The notes: generated from the sequence alone by a model not told the origin. A stretch of DNA of 64,000 nucleotides from an uncultured Bacilli bacterium (GCA_934162445.1 CAKPIT010000002.1:124001-188000); one strand, 5' to 3'. Numbered from the stretch's first letter, positions 16,750 to 26,390 are shown. Program-made: numbers and translations.

Positions 16750-18345
16750 ATGAATGATTTATTGATTGCTAATGATGCTTCTATTAAGGATATAAAAGAA
16801 GTTATAAAGAAGTTATCTTTAACTGATGATGATGTTGAGTTATATGGAAAATATAAGGCGAAGGTTACTAAGACTAAGGGAGAAAAGAATGGTAAAATTA
16901 TTTTAGTAACGGCTATTAATCCAACCCCTTATGGAGAAGGAAAGACAACGGTTTCAATTGGGCTTGCTGATGCTTTTGGCCAGCTTGGAAAAAATGTTTC
17001 ATTAGCTTTAAGGCAGCCTTCGTTAGGACCTGTGTTTGGGCTTAAAGGTGGGGCTACGGGTGGCGGTTATAGTCAAGTAATACCAATGACTGATATTAAC
17101 TTACATTTTACTGGGGACTTTCATGCTATTACTTCGGCTAATAATTTAATTAGTGCTGCTATTTATAATCATATTCAAAATGGAAATAGTCTTAATTTTG
17201 CAAAAGTTGTTTTCAATAGATGTTTGGATGTTAATGATCGAAGCCTTCGTAATATTTCTTTTTCATGTAATGATGAGATATATGAAGATCATTTTAAGAT
17301 AACAGCGGCATCAGAGATAATGGCTTTGTTTTGCCTTGCAAAGGATCTTGATGATTTAAAGAAGCGTCTTGCTAATATTATTGTTGGCTTTACAGATAGG
17401 GATGAAGCTATTTATGTTAAGGATTTAAAATTAGAAGGGGCTCTTACTGTTTTACTTAAAGATGCTTTTAATCCTAATCTTGTGCAAACCCTTGAAAATA
17501 CGCCGGCTTTTATTCATGGCGGACCATTTGCTAATATTGCGCATGGCTGTTCTTCTTTAAAGTCTTTACTTTTGGCTAAAAGTTTTAGTGATTATGTGAT
17601 TACGGAAGCGGGTTTTGGTTCTGATTTAGGAGCAGAAAAGTTTCTTGATATTGTATGTCCTTTAGGAGAAATAAAGGCTGATGTAGTTGTTTTAGTGGTT
17701 ACTGTTAGAGCTTTAAAATATAATGGTGATGGTAGTTTAGAAAAAGGTATTTCTAATCTTCAAGCGCATTTGGATCATTTAAAACATTATGGAGTTCCGT
17801 TAGTAGTTGCTATTAATAAATTTAGTGATGATACTTCTTCAGAGATTGATTATGTTTTAAATTATGTTAAGAGTAAAAATATTGAAGTATCAATTTGTGA
17901 TGCATATTCAAAAGGAGGAGAGGGGGCTATTTCTTTAGCTAATAAGGTTCTTGCTAGTTGTTCTTTAGAAAACAATTTTAAACCTTTAGTTTCTAGTCAT
18001 ATGAGTATTACTGATAAGCTGAAAAGATTAGGAGAAGTTATTTATCATGCTTCAGAGATTGAATATAGTCCTTTAGCTCAAGAAAAATTGAATTTAATTA
18101 ATAAATTAGGCCTATCTCAGCTTCCAATTTGCGTAGCTAAGACACAGTATTCGATATCAGATGATGCTAAGAAGCTAGGGTATCCTATTGATAATAAAAT
18201 AGTTGTTAAAGATTTAATTATTAATAATGGAGCAGGATTTATTACTGTTTTACTAGGAAAAATTAATACTATGCCGGGATTGCCGGTTAGACCTAATTAT
18301 GAAAAAATAGATTTAGTAGATGGAAAAATAGTTGGAATATTTTAA
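16750..18345 (+). CDS. fhs: Formate-tetrahydrofolate ligase
   Basis: A 531-residue enzyme, slightly shorter than the usual 555 or so. It makes 10-formyl-THF from formate, THF and ATP for one-carbon metabolism. Signatures are the ATP loop 'TPYGEGKTT' (about 59-67), 'RQPSLGPVFGLKGGATGGGYSQVIPM' region, 'NLHFTGDFHAI', 'GPFANIAHG' and the C-terminal 'TMPGLPVRP'. A GGAGG site lies 6 nt upstream of the ATG. Ten bases after its stop begins the ribosome site of corA, so the two may be cotranscribed. Confidence 0.97.
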   Translation: MNDLLIANDASIKDIKEVIKKLSLTDDDVELYGKYKAKVTKTKGEKNGKIILVTAINPTPYGEGKTTVSIGLADAFGQLGKNVSLALRQPSLGPVFGLKGGATGGGYSQVIPMTDINLHFTGDFHAITSANNLISAAIYNHIQNGNSLNFAKVVFNRCLDVNDRSLRNISFSCNDEIYEDHFKITAASEIMALFCLAKDLDDLKKRLANIIVGFTDRDEAIYVKDLKLEGALTVLLKDAFNPNLVQTLENTPAFIHGGPFANIAHGCSSLKSLLLAKSFSDYVITEAGFGSDLGAEKFLDIVCPLGEIKADVVVLVVTVRALKYNGDGSLEKGISNLQAHLDHLKHYGVPLVVAINKFSDDTSSEIDYVLNYVKSKNIEVSICDAYSKGGEGAISLANKVLASCSLENNFKPLVSSHMSITDKLKRLGEVIYHASEIEYSPLAQEKLNLINKLGLSQLPICVAKTQYSISDDAKKLGYPIDNKIVVKDLIINNGAGFITVLLGKINTMPGLPVRPNYEKIDLVDGKIVGIF

Positions 18346-18357
18346 GGGGATGATTTG

Positions 18358-19302
18358 ATGTTAAAAATATATAATACGGATATTACTACTAATTCATTTA
18401 GTAGAATTGATAATTATGAAATTGGTTGTTGGGTTAATTTAGTTAATCCTACTGAGGAAGAAATAGATAGTGTTTGTAATGCTTTAAATATTAAGAAAAA
18501 CTTTATGGTTAATATGCTTGATATGGATGAAAAACCTAGGATTGATGAAGAGGATGGCTGTAATATGTTACTTTTGGATGTTCCTTTTAAGGAAAAAAAG
18601 AACAAAATGGAGGCTGTTGTTTCTATGCCACTTGGAATTCTTGTAGTGCGTGATGATTATATAGTAACTTTATCTAAGGAAAAATTCAAAATAGTTGATG
18701 AATTTACAGAAGGTATAGTTAAAGGCTTTTTTACTTATAAAAAGAGTAGATTTGTAATTCAACTTATATATAGAGTAAGTCTTTTATATTTAAAGACATT
18801 ACGGGATATTGATAATAAAATTGAAATAGCCGAATCAAAGATTTTAACGGCTACTAAGAATGAAGAATTACTTAATTTACTGGCTCTAGAAAACAGTTTA
18901 ACTTATATTATTACAGCGTTAAGGTCTAATGGGGTAGTCCTTGATAAGATATTAAAGGGTAATGTTATTAAACTTTTTGAAGAAGATGAAGATTTGTTAG
19001 AAGATGCTATTATTGAAAATAATCAGGCGGTGGAAATGGCGGAACTTTATAGAGGTATTTTAAGTAGTACAACAGATACAGTAGCAACTATTATTTCTAA
19101 TAATTTAAATACAATTATGAAGTTTTTAGCGGGTATTACAATTGTCTTTTCAATTCCAACAATGGTAGCTTCATTTATGGGAATGAATGTTAATTTAGGG
19201 GAATTTGCAAGGAATCCACATGCATTTATTTTACTTATTTGGATTTCATTATTATTATCAATACTTTTGGCTATTATTTTAAAAAAGAAAAATATGCTTT
19301 AA
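18358..19302 (+). CDS. corA: CorA-family magnesium/divalent ion channel
   Basis: A 314-residue protein with a long cytoplasmic N-terminal domain and two C-terminal transmembrane helices. The first helix ends in the channel signature 'SFMGMNVNLG' (GMN about residue 275), diagnostic for CorA. The soluble part has the typical stalk with 'YRGILSSTTDTVATIISNNLN'. Start 18358 (ATG) is preceded by GGGGATG; an in-frame TTG lies one codon before. It moves Mg2+ or related ions across the membrane. The C-terminus ends in Lys residues after the last helix, as expected. Confidence 0.95.
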   Translation: MLKIYNTDITTNSFSRIDNYEIGCWVNLVNPTEEEIDSVCNALNIKKNFMVNMLDMDEKPRIDEEDGCNMLLLDVPFKEKKNKMEAVVSMPLGILVVRDDYIVTLSKEKFKIVDEFTEGIVKGFFTYKKSRFVIQLIYRVSLLYLKTLRDIDNKIEIAESKILTATKNEELLNLLALENSLTYIITALRSNGVVLDKILKGNVIKLFEEDEDLLEDAIIENNQAVEMAELYRGILSSTTDTVATIISNNLNTIMKFLAGITIVFSIPTMVASFMGMNVNLGEFARNPHAFILLIWISLLLSILLAIILKKKNML

Positions 19303-19316
19303 ATTTGTTTATAAAT

Positions 19317-19352
19317 AATAAAAAGGAGTATTAATATTTACTTCTTTTTATT
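19317..19352. terminator. Bidirectional terminator between corA and glycan operon
   Basis: AATAAAAAGGAGTA (19317-19330) pairs with TACTTCTTTTTATT (19339-19352) with one mismatch around a short loop, flanked by A and T runs. It serves corA and the end of the ten-gene minus-strand operon. Confidence 0.7.
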
Positions 19353-19380
19353 GTAGTTATATCATTTATGCATTTTGTAT

Positions 19381-21441
19381 TTATTCTTTTAAGGTTAATG
19401 ACTTTCTTTTTTCGGTTTTTTTGTATGTTTTTAAAATTTCAATCGTACTTGGTGGAGCAATTTCTTCTATTTTGTTCCAATCCTCTTTCTGAAGTGCTTT
19501 TCTTAATACTTTAGCACTAATTGGTTCGTTGCATTTATCTAAAAATCTTGGTATTTCAATTACTTCTATACCATATAATGGTAAATTGTTTTTTAATTCT
19601 CTATTATATGCTGCTGTGATTGTGTCATTTTTTTCTTCACCTATAAACCTTTTTTTTACATGTAGAGTAGGTGCTATATAATCAGTAAATATTTCTCTGT
19701 CTAATGAAACGTCAATTGTTACATTTGTTTTTCCGGAACGGTTAAAATATTCTGGAAAAATCATTGAGGAACCAAAAATTTTTCCACTTGGGATTACATC
19801 GACATTACTAAAATCTTTACAACCATTTTTTGCCATTTTAAATCTATCTTCAAATTTAAAAAGTGATTTATCATCTTCTACTACTATTACAAATAATTTT
19901 TCTACTTGTTTAGTTGCATATTCTATTAATTTGTAATGTCCATATGTAAATGGATTACAATTCATTAGTATTGCTCCATTAGGTCCTTCTGGTATTTGAA
20001 GACTTTTTAACATATTTAAATATTCTTTTAAAAATAGGTTGTTGCTAAATACATTGCGCTTTTTTACTTTTTCTATAGATTTGGCAATTTTTTTATTGTC
20101 TGGATTTTTATTCAATAAATTATGCTTTATATGTTCATATATGAAATCTGATATAAGTGAATTGGCTATGTGGTTACAATGTGTTGGTTTATCTATAAAA
20201 TAATCGTGAATATCTGAATCGTTAAAAATAGGTAATAATGAAATTATTTTATTATATCCATAACTATTAATTTTTTCTTTTTCTAATGATGAAATAATAA
20301 GAATTAATTTATCTCCTCGTTTAATATTAATAGAATCTAAAATTCTAATTTGTTCTGATAAATTCATTGCGCGTAATCCATAATTGTTTACACTATAGTC
20401 TTTTTTTTCAAGATTTATTCTTCTTTGTAGATAACTTGATATTGTATGTTTATCGTCGACTAATGCACCATATACCATACATGGTCCAAGAATGTTAATG
20501 TCAAATGCATAATCATAAATTTTATCAGTTGTATATCTAATTCCATTTATGCTTTTACAAAAATCATTATTGGAGTTACCTAAACAACATATCCCATTTT
20601 TTAGAATTGTTCCGGGTGAAAGGTTTTCGTGATTTACATATTTTTCATTATATAATTCTCCTAAAACTTTCTTTAATAGCTCATTTATTTTAGGATTTTT
20701 TGTTGCTTCATTTAAATAATATATATAGTTTAAATTTGAATTTATTCTATTTTGTTCTTCTTGATTTAAGTTCTTGAATTTATTAGTATCAGGAAATTCA
20801 AAAATAGTTATATCATACTTATTACTTGTTAATATTTCTGTAATAAAATAATAAATTTCCGCTTCATCACATAATTTATTTATATCAATAATTTTTGAAT
20901 TGCTAATATTTAATAGTTGATTTTCTTCAATTATTTCTTTTTTTATGCATGCATGAATACTGTTAGTATCAATTAAAATTGAATTTTGTTCATATATAAA
21001 ATTTGCATAGCTATCAAAGCAATTTGGTAGTAGTATTGTTTGAAATTCATTTCCATATACGTTTATATAATTATATAATTCCGTAGAAAGTTCTCCTAAA
21101 ATATATACTTTTACTGGTTTTATATTTCTCAAATATTTTATAATTTTATCATTGTCTGAATATAAGCATTTCCATCTGTTTAAATCAATTGTTGTTGCTT
21201 TCCATGCATTATTTTGTGTTTTCATCAAATGTTTTTGATAATAATATACTTCAGTAGTGGTTTTATATAGGTTTTCACCATTTATAATATTGTTTACTAA
21301 TGAATCATATGTTATATAGCACTCATCTTTAATTTTTATAATTGCTTGTTTGTTTTGTAAAAAAATGTTTATTATATTGATTTTCCAATTTTTGTCCATA
21401 ATGTCTAGCTGTACAAGATTTTCTTCATTTATTCTTTTCAT
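19381..21441 (-). CDS. CitC-like nucleotidyltransferase fused to SGNH-like domain
   Basis: A 686-residue protein and the last gene of the glycan operon. The C-terminal domain (about 480-675) is a citrate-lyase-ligase-like adenylyltransferase: 'ILMNCNPFTYGHYKLIEYA' holds the HxGH-like nucleotidyltransferase motif, and later come 'RRFIGEE'-like and 'ISAKVLRKAL' (ISxxxxR) signatures. The middle (about 310-450) has 'GPCMVYGALVDDKHTISSYLQ', 'NNYG' and 'DKPTHCNHIA', which look like worn SGNH/GDSL hydrolase blocks. The first 300 residues are unrecognised. There are no citrate lyase genes nearby, so it more likely activates or transfers a small acid or polyol onto a glycan. AAGGAAT precedes the ATG. 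Confidence 0.65.
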   Translation of the reverse strand: MKRINEENLVQLDIMDKNWKINIINIFLQNKQAIIKIKDECYITYDSLVNNIINGENLYKTTTEVYYYQKHLMKTQNNAWKATTIDLNRWKCLYSDNDKIIKYLRNIKPVKVYILGELSTELYNYINVYGNEFQTILLPNCFDSYANFIYEQNSILIDTNSIHACIKKEIIEENQLLNISNSKIIDINKLCDEAEIYYFITEILTSNKYDITIFEFPDTNKFKNLNQEEQNRINSNLNYIYYLNEATKNPKINELLKKVLGELYNEKYVNHENLSPGTILKNGICCLGNSNNDFCKSINGIRYTTDKIYDYAFDINILGPCMVYGALVDDKHTISSYLQRRINLEKKDYSVNNYGLRAMNLSEQIRILDSINIKRGDKLILIISSLEKEKINSYGYNKIISLLPIFNDSDIHDYFIDKPTHCNHIANSLISDFIYEHIKHNLLNKNPDNKKIAKSIEKVKKRNVFSNNLFLKEYLNMLKSLQIPEGPNGAILMNCNPFTYGHYKLIEYATKQVEKLFVIVVEDDKSLFKFEDRFKMAKNGCKDFSNVDVIPSGKIFGSSMIFPEYFNRSGKTNVTIDVSLDREIFTDYIAPTLHVKKRFIGEEKNDTITAAYNRELKNNLPLYGIEVIEIPRFLDKCNEPISAKVLRKALQKEDWNKIEEIAPPSTIEILKTYKKTEKRKSLTLKE

Positions 21442-21460
21442 AAATTTATTCCTTTTTTAC

Positions 21461-22240
21461 TTAGTCTTTCCAGACTTTCCACTTTGCTTGTCCTTTTTTT
21501 AATAAGTTGTTTAATAATTCTCGTTCGTTTTGATAATCCATACATTGCCAAAATCCTTCATGTTTATATGCTGCTAATTCATTGTCATTAGTTAATCTTT
21601 CTAATATTTCTTTTTCAAATGTTTTTGAATTTCTATTTAAATATTTGAATATTTTTCTGTTTATTACCATAAAACCTGCATTAATCCATTCATTGTTTTT
21701 AATTCTTTTTTCTTTAAAATCTGTTACAGAATAATTATTCACTTCAACTATCCCAAATCTCTCTTTTTTCTTAACTACTGTAATAGTTGCTAGTTTATTT
21801 TCTTTTTTATGAAATTTGTATAATTCATTAATATTGATGTCTGATACCGCATCTGCATATGTCAAAAAGAAAGATTCATCAGTTTCATCTAGATATTTTT
21901 CTATACGACTTAGTCTACCTCCTGTCAATGTTTCTAAACCAGTATCAATTAATTTTATATTCCAATCATCATTATGATTACTCAATGAATTTATTTTTTT
22001 GTTTTTAAAATCTAATTCTATGTCTTGATTTTTGTTCATTAAATTTATAAAATATTTTTTAAATTCTAATTGTTCATAACCTAAACATATTATAAAATCT
22101 TTTATACCATAATGACTGTAATATTTCATTATGTGCCATATAATTGGTTCAGTACCTATTTTTATTAATGGTTTAGGAGTGGAAATTTCTTCGGTTTTTA
22201 TTCTGTTTCCTTTTCCTCCGGCAAATATTATGCATTTCAT
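21461..22240 (-). CDS. Sugar-1-phosphate nucleotidyltransferase (RfbF-like)
   Basis: A 259-residue GT-A-fold nucleotidyltransferase. It starts 'MKCIIFAGGKGNRIKTEE', the pyrophosphorylase signature, followed by 'STPKPLIKIGTEPIIWHIM' and 'YSHYGIKDFIICLGY', the phrases typical of glucose-1-phosphate cytidylyltransferase (RfbF/DdhA), and 'ETLTGGRLSRI'. It ends '...EGFWQCMDYQNERELL', matching the RfbF C-terminus. It would make a CDP-sugar (or other NDP-sugar) for the glycan. I place the start at 22240, where AAGGGAGAG gives a proper ribosome site; the ORF extends upstream to 22282. No CDP-glucose dehydratase is visible nearby, so the product sugar is unclear. Confidence 0.85.
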   Translation of the reverse strand: MKCIIFAGGKGNRIKTEEISTPKPLIKIGTEPIIWHIMKYYSHYGIKDFIICLGYEQLEFKKYFINLMNKNQDIELDFKNKKINSLSNHNDDWNIKLIDTGLETLTGGRLSRIEKYLDETDESFFLTYADAVSDININELYKFHKKENKLATITVVKKKERFGIVEVNNYSVTDFKEKRIKNNEWINAGFMVINRKIFKYLNRNSKTFEKEILERLTNDNELAAYKHEGFWQCMDYQNERELLNNLLKKGQAKWKVWKD

Positions 22241-22288
22241 TTTCAACTCTCCCTTACTTTGAATATTAAAGCTATTTTTCAATTATTA

Positions 22289-23419
22289 TTATACTTCCGA
22301 TATTATTATATTTGTTATCTCTTTATCAAAGTTATATAATTCATGTGATCCATTTTCTATTGGTATGAATTTTAATTTGTTTTTTTGTGCAAATTTTTTT
22401 TGATCCTCATATGAAACAGTTTTATCTAGTTTTCCTTGAATAATTACTATATTAGAGTAATTAGTTTTTTTTACTGTGCTATCTGCTTTTCTAAATTCGT
22501 TATAAGCTTTTTTATAAATATTAACTTTTCCATATAAATGTAAATAATCGTTTGACTTAAAATATTCTTTATCAATTTGCATTTTTTTATTTATTATTTC
22601 ACAAAAATTAAAGGCAGGACACATTAAAAATGTTTTATAACATTCTTTCTTTTCAATTAGATAGTTAAGTATTACGTATCCACCATAGCTGGAACCAAAA
22701 AGGTATATATCTTTATATTTGGTTTTAGCATATTTTATAACATTATCAATGTAATTGATAGATTCTTTTAATGTAAAATTTTTAAATTCGGTTTTATCTT
22801 CACCATGTGCTGGTAAATCAAAGGATATCATTGATATATTATTTTTATAAAATTTTTTGTAAAATCTTTTATATTGATTTTTGTTGCTACCTAATCCGTG
22901 ACAATATATGATAACTTTTTCTTTATTAATTAAAGAAGTTACTTCTGTAATATAAATTTTTTTGTTTATTATATTTTTAGTTATATTGAAACCTTTTTTT
23001 ATAAAATACTGTTTAATTGCTTCTTTTTGATAGGGCAGTGGAAGTAAGTTGATTATATCTTCAAATTCAATTAGCACCAATTCTTTATTTTCTTTTGGAA
23101 TTAAAATTTCATCTGTTATTTCTACTATGAAAATATTGCTTAATGAATTCATATATTTTTTATCTTTAGTTTTCCAATAACAATTTATTGTACACAAATC
23201 TTTTATTTTATCAATTTTACGTCCTGCTTCTTCAAAAAATTCTCTTTTGAGACATTCTTTGTGTGTTTCTCCTTTTTCTATGCCACCACCAATTAAAGAT
23301 ATTTCATTGTTTTCTTTTACACATAAAAATTTATTATCTTGTATTACTAAACCAAAGCATGTTTCACGAAATGATTCGGCCTTTTCTTTTAATTTTTCTC
23401 CAATTATTATTTTTTTCAT
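22289..23419 (-). CDS. Nudix hydrolase-alpha/beta hydrolase fusion
   Basis: A 376-residue two-domain protein. Residues about 18-130 are a Nudix hydrolase with the full box 'GGIEKGETHKECLKREFFEE' (45-64), followed by 'AGRKI'. Residues about 165-376 are an alpha/beta hydrolase: oxyanion 'YCHGLGSNK' (about 172-180), nucleophile elbow 'GSSYGG' (242-247), an acid at 'QGKLDKTVS' and the histidine at 'NGSHELY'. Such a fusion would cleave a nucleoside diphosphate-linked compound and an ester or thioester. It overlaps the upstream glycosyltransferase-kinase gene by 4 bp, so it belongs to the glycan operon. The substrate is unknown. Confidence 0.85.
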   Translation of the reverse strand: MKKIIIGEKLKEKAESFRETCFGLVIQDNKFLCVKENNEISLIGGGIEKGETHKECLKREFFEEAGRKIDKIKDLCTINCYWKTKDKKYMNSLSNIFIVEITDEILIPKENKELVLIEFEDIINLLPLPYQKEAIKQYFIKKGFNITKNIINKKIYITEVTSLINKEKVIIYCHGLGSNKNQYKRFYKKFYKNNISMISFDLPAHGEDKTEFKNFTLKESINYIDNVIKYAKTKYKDIYLFGSSYGGYVILNYLIEKKECYKTFLMCPAFNFCEIINKKMQIDKEYFKSNDYLHLYGKVNIYKKAYNEFRKADSTVKKTNYSNIVIIQGKLDKTVSYEDQKKFAQKNKLKFIPIENGSHELYNFDKEITNIIISEV

Positions 23420-24894
23420 ATTTTTTCCTCATTAGTTATTTTTATATCATCTACTATAATTTTTGTTTTGTTTTTAATTTCTTGTTCCAAGTATTTTATT
23501 ATTTCTAAAAATACTATTTCTCTGTTATCCGCTATTTCCCAGTATTTTATATTATTTTTTTTACATGTTTCTTTAATCACTTTGTTATTATTGTATATAT
23601 TTTTTGCATATGATTTTTTTTCTTTTGCTGTACAATTATATGTCCAATCATAGTATTTATCATATCTATTTAAATTTCTTTCTATTTTTTTTGAAGTTAA
23701 ATTTGTTAATAATACTATGATAATTGTCTTTTTATGGTCCACTTTTTTATATACTTCCTTAATGTCAAGATAACATCCTTCCATTACATAATTCATATTG
23801 TTTATTCTACTTGAGTAACTACTTAAATTATTAAAATAATCTAATGAAAACGCACTCATTTTTTTTTGACTATAACCACTTCTATCAGAATGATTTATAT
23901 TAAGTTTTGGAAATATGTTATCAAAAGATGCTACAAGCTTATCTATTGAAACGACGTTGTAATTAAAGTTTTCTGCTATTTTTTTAGCTAATGTTGTCTT
24001 CCCAATTCTACTGGGTCCGTATATGATTATATTAGGCTTGAGATAGTGCTTTTTTTCATCATGTTCCATTTTTAAAGGTATGGCTAATTTACGTATTCCT
24101 AAATATGCTTGAAAACAATTTTTATATGCACTTCTTAAATAGAATTTCTTTTTATAATTAATCTTTTCTTTTTTTGCATAATTACATAATAAATTAGCAA
24201 TTTTTAAATAGCATTCATAATTATATAAGTTCGGTGTATTAGTAATTGAGTGTTCTCGAATGCGATACGTGTAGTATTGCTTATCAAAGTAATAGATTGT
24301 TTTTGCTTTGCATAATAATTTTGGTACCCATTCTTCGTCTTCGTGAATTATATTATCAATAAAATATATATTATTATTAGTTATTGTACTTCTTTTAATA
24401 ATAAATCTCCATACCGTGTTTATCATCCTTTTTATGTAAATATATTCTAATATTTCTTCATGTGTTTTGTCATTAATTCTTTTAGCATCAAATTCAATGT
24501 CAGTTACTTCTCTTGCTTCGGAATAATCTTTTTTTATTATAAATTTAGATATTAGCACATCATATTTCTTTTTAGTTAAAATTTTATTAGCTTCTATAAG
24601 AAAATCTTGATTATAAAAATCATCAGAATCTATGAAGATAATGTAGTCTTTAGTTGCTAATTTCAATCCTTGATTTCTAACTTTAGAAATACCTTTGTTT
24701 TGTTTGTTATTAATATATTTAATAAAACTATATTTTTTATTATACTTTTCACATATTAAAGAACTTTTATCGGTACTACAATCATTAATTAATATAATTT
24801 CATAATTTGTGTATTTTTGCTTTAATATGCTTTCTAAACATTCTTCTAAATATTTCTCAACGTTATAAACTGGTATTATAAATGAATATTTCAT
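23416..24894 (-). CDS. GT2 glycosyltransferase fused to P-loop kinase
   Basis: A 492-residue fusion. Residues 1-270 are a family 2 glycosyltransferase: 'FIIPVYNVEKYLEECLESIL', 'LINDCSTDKS', 'ISKVRNQGL' and the DxD-type 'IFIDSDDFYN'. From about residue 285 a separate P-loop domain follows, with Walker A 'YGPSRIGKTTLAKKIA' and a later 'EGCYLD' phrase typical of small-molecule or adenylate-type kinases. It would therefore transfer a sugar and phosphorylate a small substrate or sugar. The ATG overlaps the stop of the previous gene (4-bp overlap). Kinase and transferase domains in one chain are uncommon. Confidence 0.85.
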   Translation of the reverse strand: MKYSFIIPVYNVEKYLEECLESILKQKYTNYEIILINDCSTDKSSLICEKYNKKYSFIKYINNKQNKGISKVRNQGLKLATKDYIIFIDSDDFYNQDFLIEANKILTKKKYDVLISKFIIKKDYSEAREVTDIEFDAKRINDKTHEEILEYIYIKRMINTVWRFIIKRSTITNNNIYFIDNIIHEDEEWVPKLLCKAKTIYYFDKQYYTYRIREHSITNTPNLYNYECYLKIANLLCNYAKKEKINYKKKFYLRSAYKNCFQAYLGIRKLAIPLKMEHDEKKHYLKPNIIIYGPSRIGKTTLAKKIAENFNYNVVSIDKLVASFDNIFPKLNINHSDRSGYSQKKMSAFSLDYFNNLSSYSSRINNMNYVMEGCYLDIKEVYKKVDHKKTIIIVLLTNLTSKKIERNLNRYDKYYDWTYNCTAKEKKSYAKNIYNNNKVIKETCKKNNIKYWEIADNREIVFLEIIKYLEQEIKNKTKIIVDDIKITNEEKI

Positions 24895-25766
24895 TTTGTA
24901 CTCCTTAATACTATATATAAATTCTTTGTGTATATTAAAAATTTATATATTGTTTTTTTAAAAATTGGTATATTACTTTTGGTAATTCTATCTAATGATT
25001 TATCAAAAAGTTGTTTTATATCATTATCTGTATCTTTACTATCCAAATTGTACTTTTTAAATATATTTTTATTGTTTTTATATATTGATTTTAATGTTTG
25101 ATGATAATATTTTATATATTTATACTTATTAACATTCATTTGGTCATAATGATATAATTCTTTATTTATAAACTTAATATTATTTATGCAGTTAAAATAA
25201 TTATAGCAAAATTCCTGATCTTCTGCTGCTTTTTTGTGAGTATTAAAAAGCAAATTATTACTAGTTATAATATTTCTTAAAAAAATTTTATTGTGAACCC
25301 AATAACTTATTGGTGCTTTTAAATATTCTTTTGAATATTTTTCTAAGATTTCTTTTATTGTTTTAACACCTTCTATGTTACAAGAATAAATTTTTTGACT
25401 GCCTTCTTTTATCTCTATTTCATTATATATGTATAAGTCTATTTTATCTTCTAATTGTTCAATAATTATTTTTTTATAATTATCTTTTAAGTAGTCATCT
25501 GCATCTAAAAAAACTATATATTTTTTTGTTGCTTTTAAAATTCCAATATTTCTAGAGTATGAAACACCTTTATTTTTTTTATTTTTAATTAATATAATAT
25601 TTTTATATTTTTCTAATATTTTTAATGAATTGTCAGTGCTTTTGTCATCTATAACAATTATTTCATAATTGCTAAATTTTTGATTTAATACTGAATCAAT
25701 ACATCTCTTTATTAATTTCTCATTGTTATAATTTGGTATTATAAAACTAAAGCTTTCTATTTCCAT
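24891..25766 (-). CDS. Family 2 glycosyltransferase
   Basis: A 291-residue GT-A-fold glycosyltransferase: 'FIIPNYNNEKLIKRCIDSVL', 'VIDDKSTDNS', 'VSYSRNIGI' and the metal-binding 'VFLDADDYLK'. No transmembrane helix is seen, so it acts at the cytoplasmic face of the membrane, adding a sugar to a lipid- or protein-bound acceptor. It overlaps the acyltransferase gene by 10 bp and the GT-kinase gene by 4 bp. The C-terminal 70 residues are Lys- and Ile-rich and not diagnostic. Confidence 0.92.
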   Translation of the reverse strand: MEIESFSFIIPNYNNEKLIKRCIDSVLNQKFSNYEIIVIDDKSTDNSLKILEKYKNIILIKNKKNKGVSYSRNIGILKATKKYIVFLDADDYLKDNYKKIIIEQLEDKIDLYIYNEIEIKEGSQKIYSCNIEGVKTIKEILEKYSKEYLKAPISYWVHNKIFLRNIITSNNLLFNTHKKAAEDQEFCYNYFNCINNIKFINKELYHYDQMNVNKYKYIKYYHQTLKSIYKNNKNIFKKYNLDSKDTDNDIKQLFDKSLDRITKSNIPIFKKTIYKFLIYTKNLYIVLRSTK

Positions 25767-26383
25767 TTAACGCCTCTTTTTTTGACAACTGCAGGAACTC
25801 CCGCTACCATTGTATATTCTTCAACATTTTTTGTAACCACACTACCAGCAGCAATTACTGCTCCATCGCCAATGATTACTCCTTTTAAAATGATACTTCC
25901 TGTTCCAATCCAAACATTATCACCAATTTTTATTGGTTTTGACTTTGGTTTGGAACTATCTATATAATGTTCATCTGAATCTCTTATTATTACGTTTTCA
26001 CCTATGAATACATGTTCACCCATTTCAATATTTTCATAACAATATATTTTTGAATCAGCGTTCATAACTCCACTTTTTATTTTTAGTATAGCATTTTTGC
26101 CAATTTTTAATGTGCAACCTGTGTAAAATGAATATTTATTTTCTATGATACACTGTGCATTTTCTTCTAAAATAAATGTTGATGGTCTATAATTGATATT
26201 TCCTCTAATTCTAGCAATGCATATTTTGTTTTTTATGTTCATTTTTGCTGTTTTATCAACTTTATAATTACATTTTTTATATATTAGAATGTTTGATTTA
26301 TATTTTAATTTGGCTTTAATAGTATTTGATAAACTAAGTTTATGAAAATCTTTTATAAAATCAGATGTAAAAAATTTATTCAT
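25757..26383 (-). CDS. Left-handed beta-helix O-acetyltransferase
   Basis: A 208-residue hexapeptide-repeat acyltransferase (WbbJ/Maa type). After a variable N-terminus, repeated [LIV]-G-x4 turns ('YENIEMGEHVFIGENVIIRDSDEH', 'IKIGDNVWIGTGSIILKGV', 'GDGAVIAAGSVVTKNV') build the beta-helix. The tail 'YTMVAGVPAVVKKR' is the classic ending of sugar O-acetyltransferases; the His in 'DSDEHY' is a likely catalytic residue. It would acetylate a sugar of the glycan using acetyl-CoA. It lies 8 bp after the radical SAM gene and overlaps the next GT2 gene. Confidence 0.9.
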   Translation of the reverse strand: MNKFFTSDFIKDFHKLSLSNTIKAKLKYKSNILIYKKCNYKVDKTAKMNIKNKICIARIRGNINYRPSTFILEENAQCIIENKYSFYTGCTLKIGKNAILKIKSGVMNADSKIYCYENIEMGEHVFIGENVIIRDSDEHYIDSSKPKSKPIKIGDNVWIGTGSIILKGVIIGDGAVIAAGSVVTKNVEEYTMVAGVPAVVKKRGVKWK

Positions 26384-26390
26384 ATTTACC

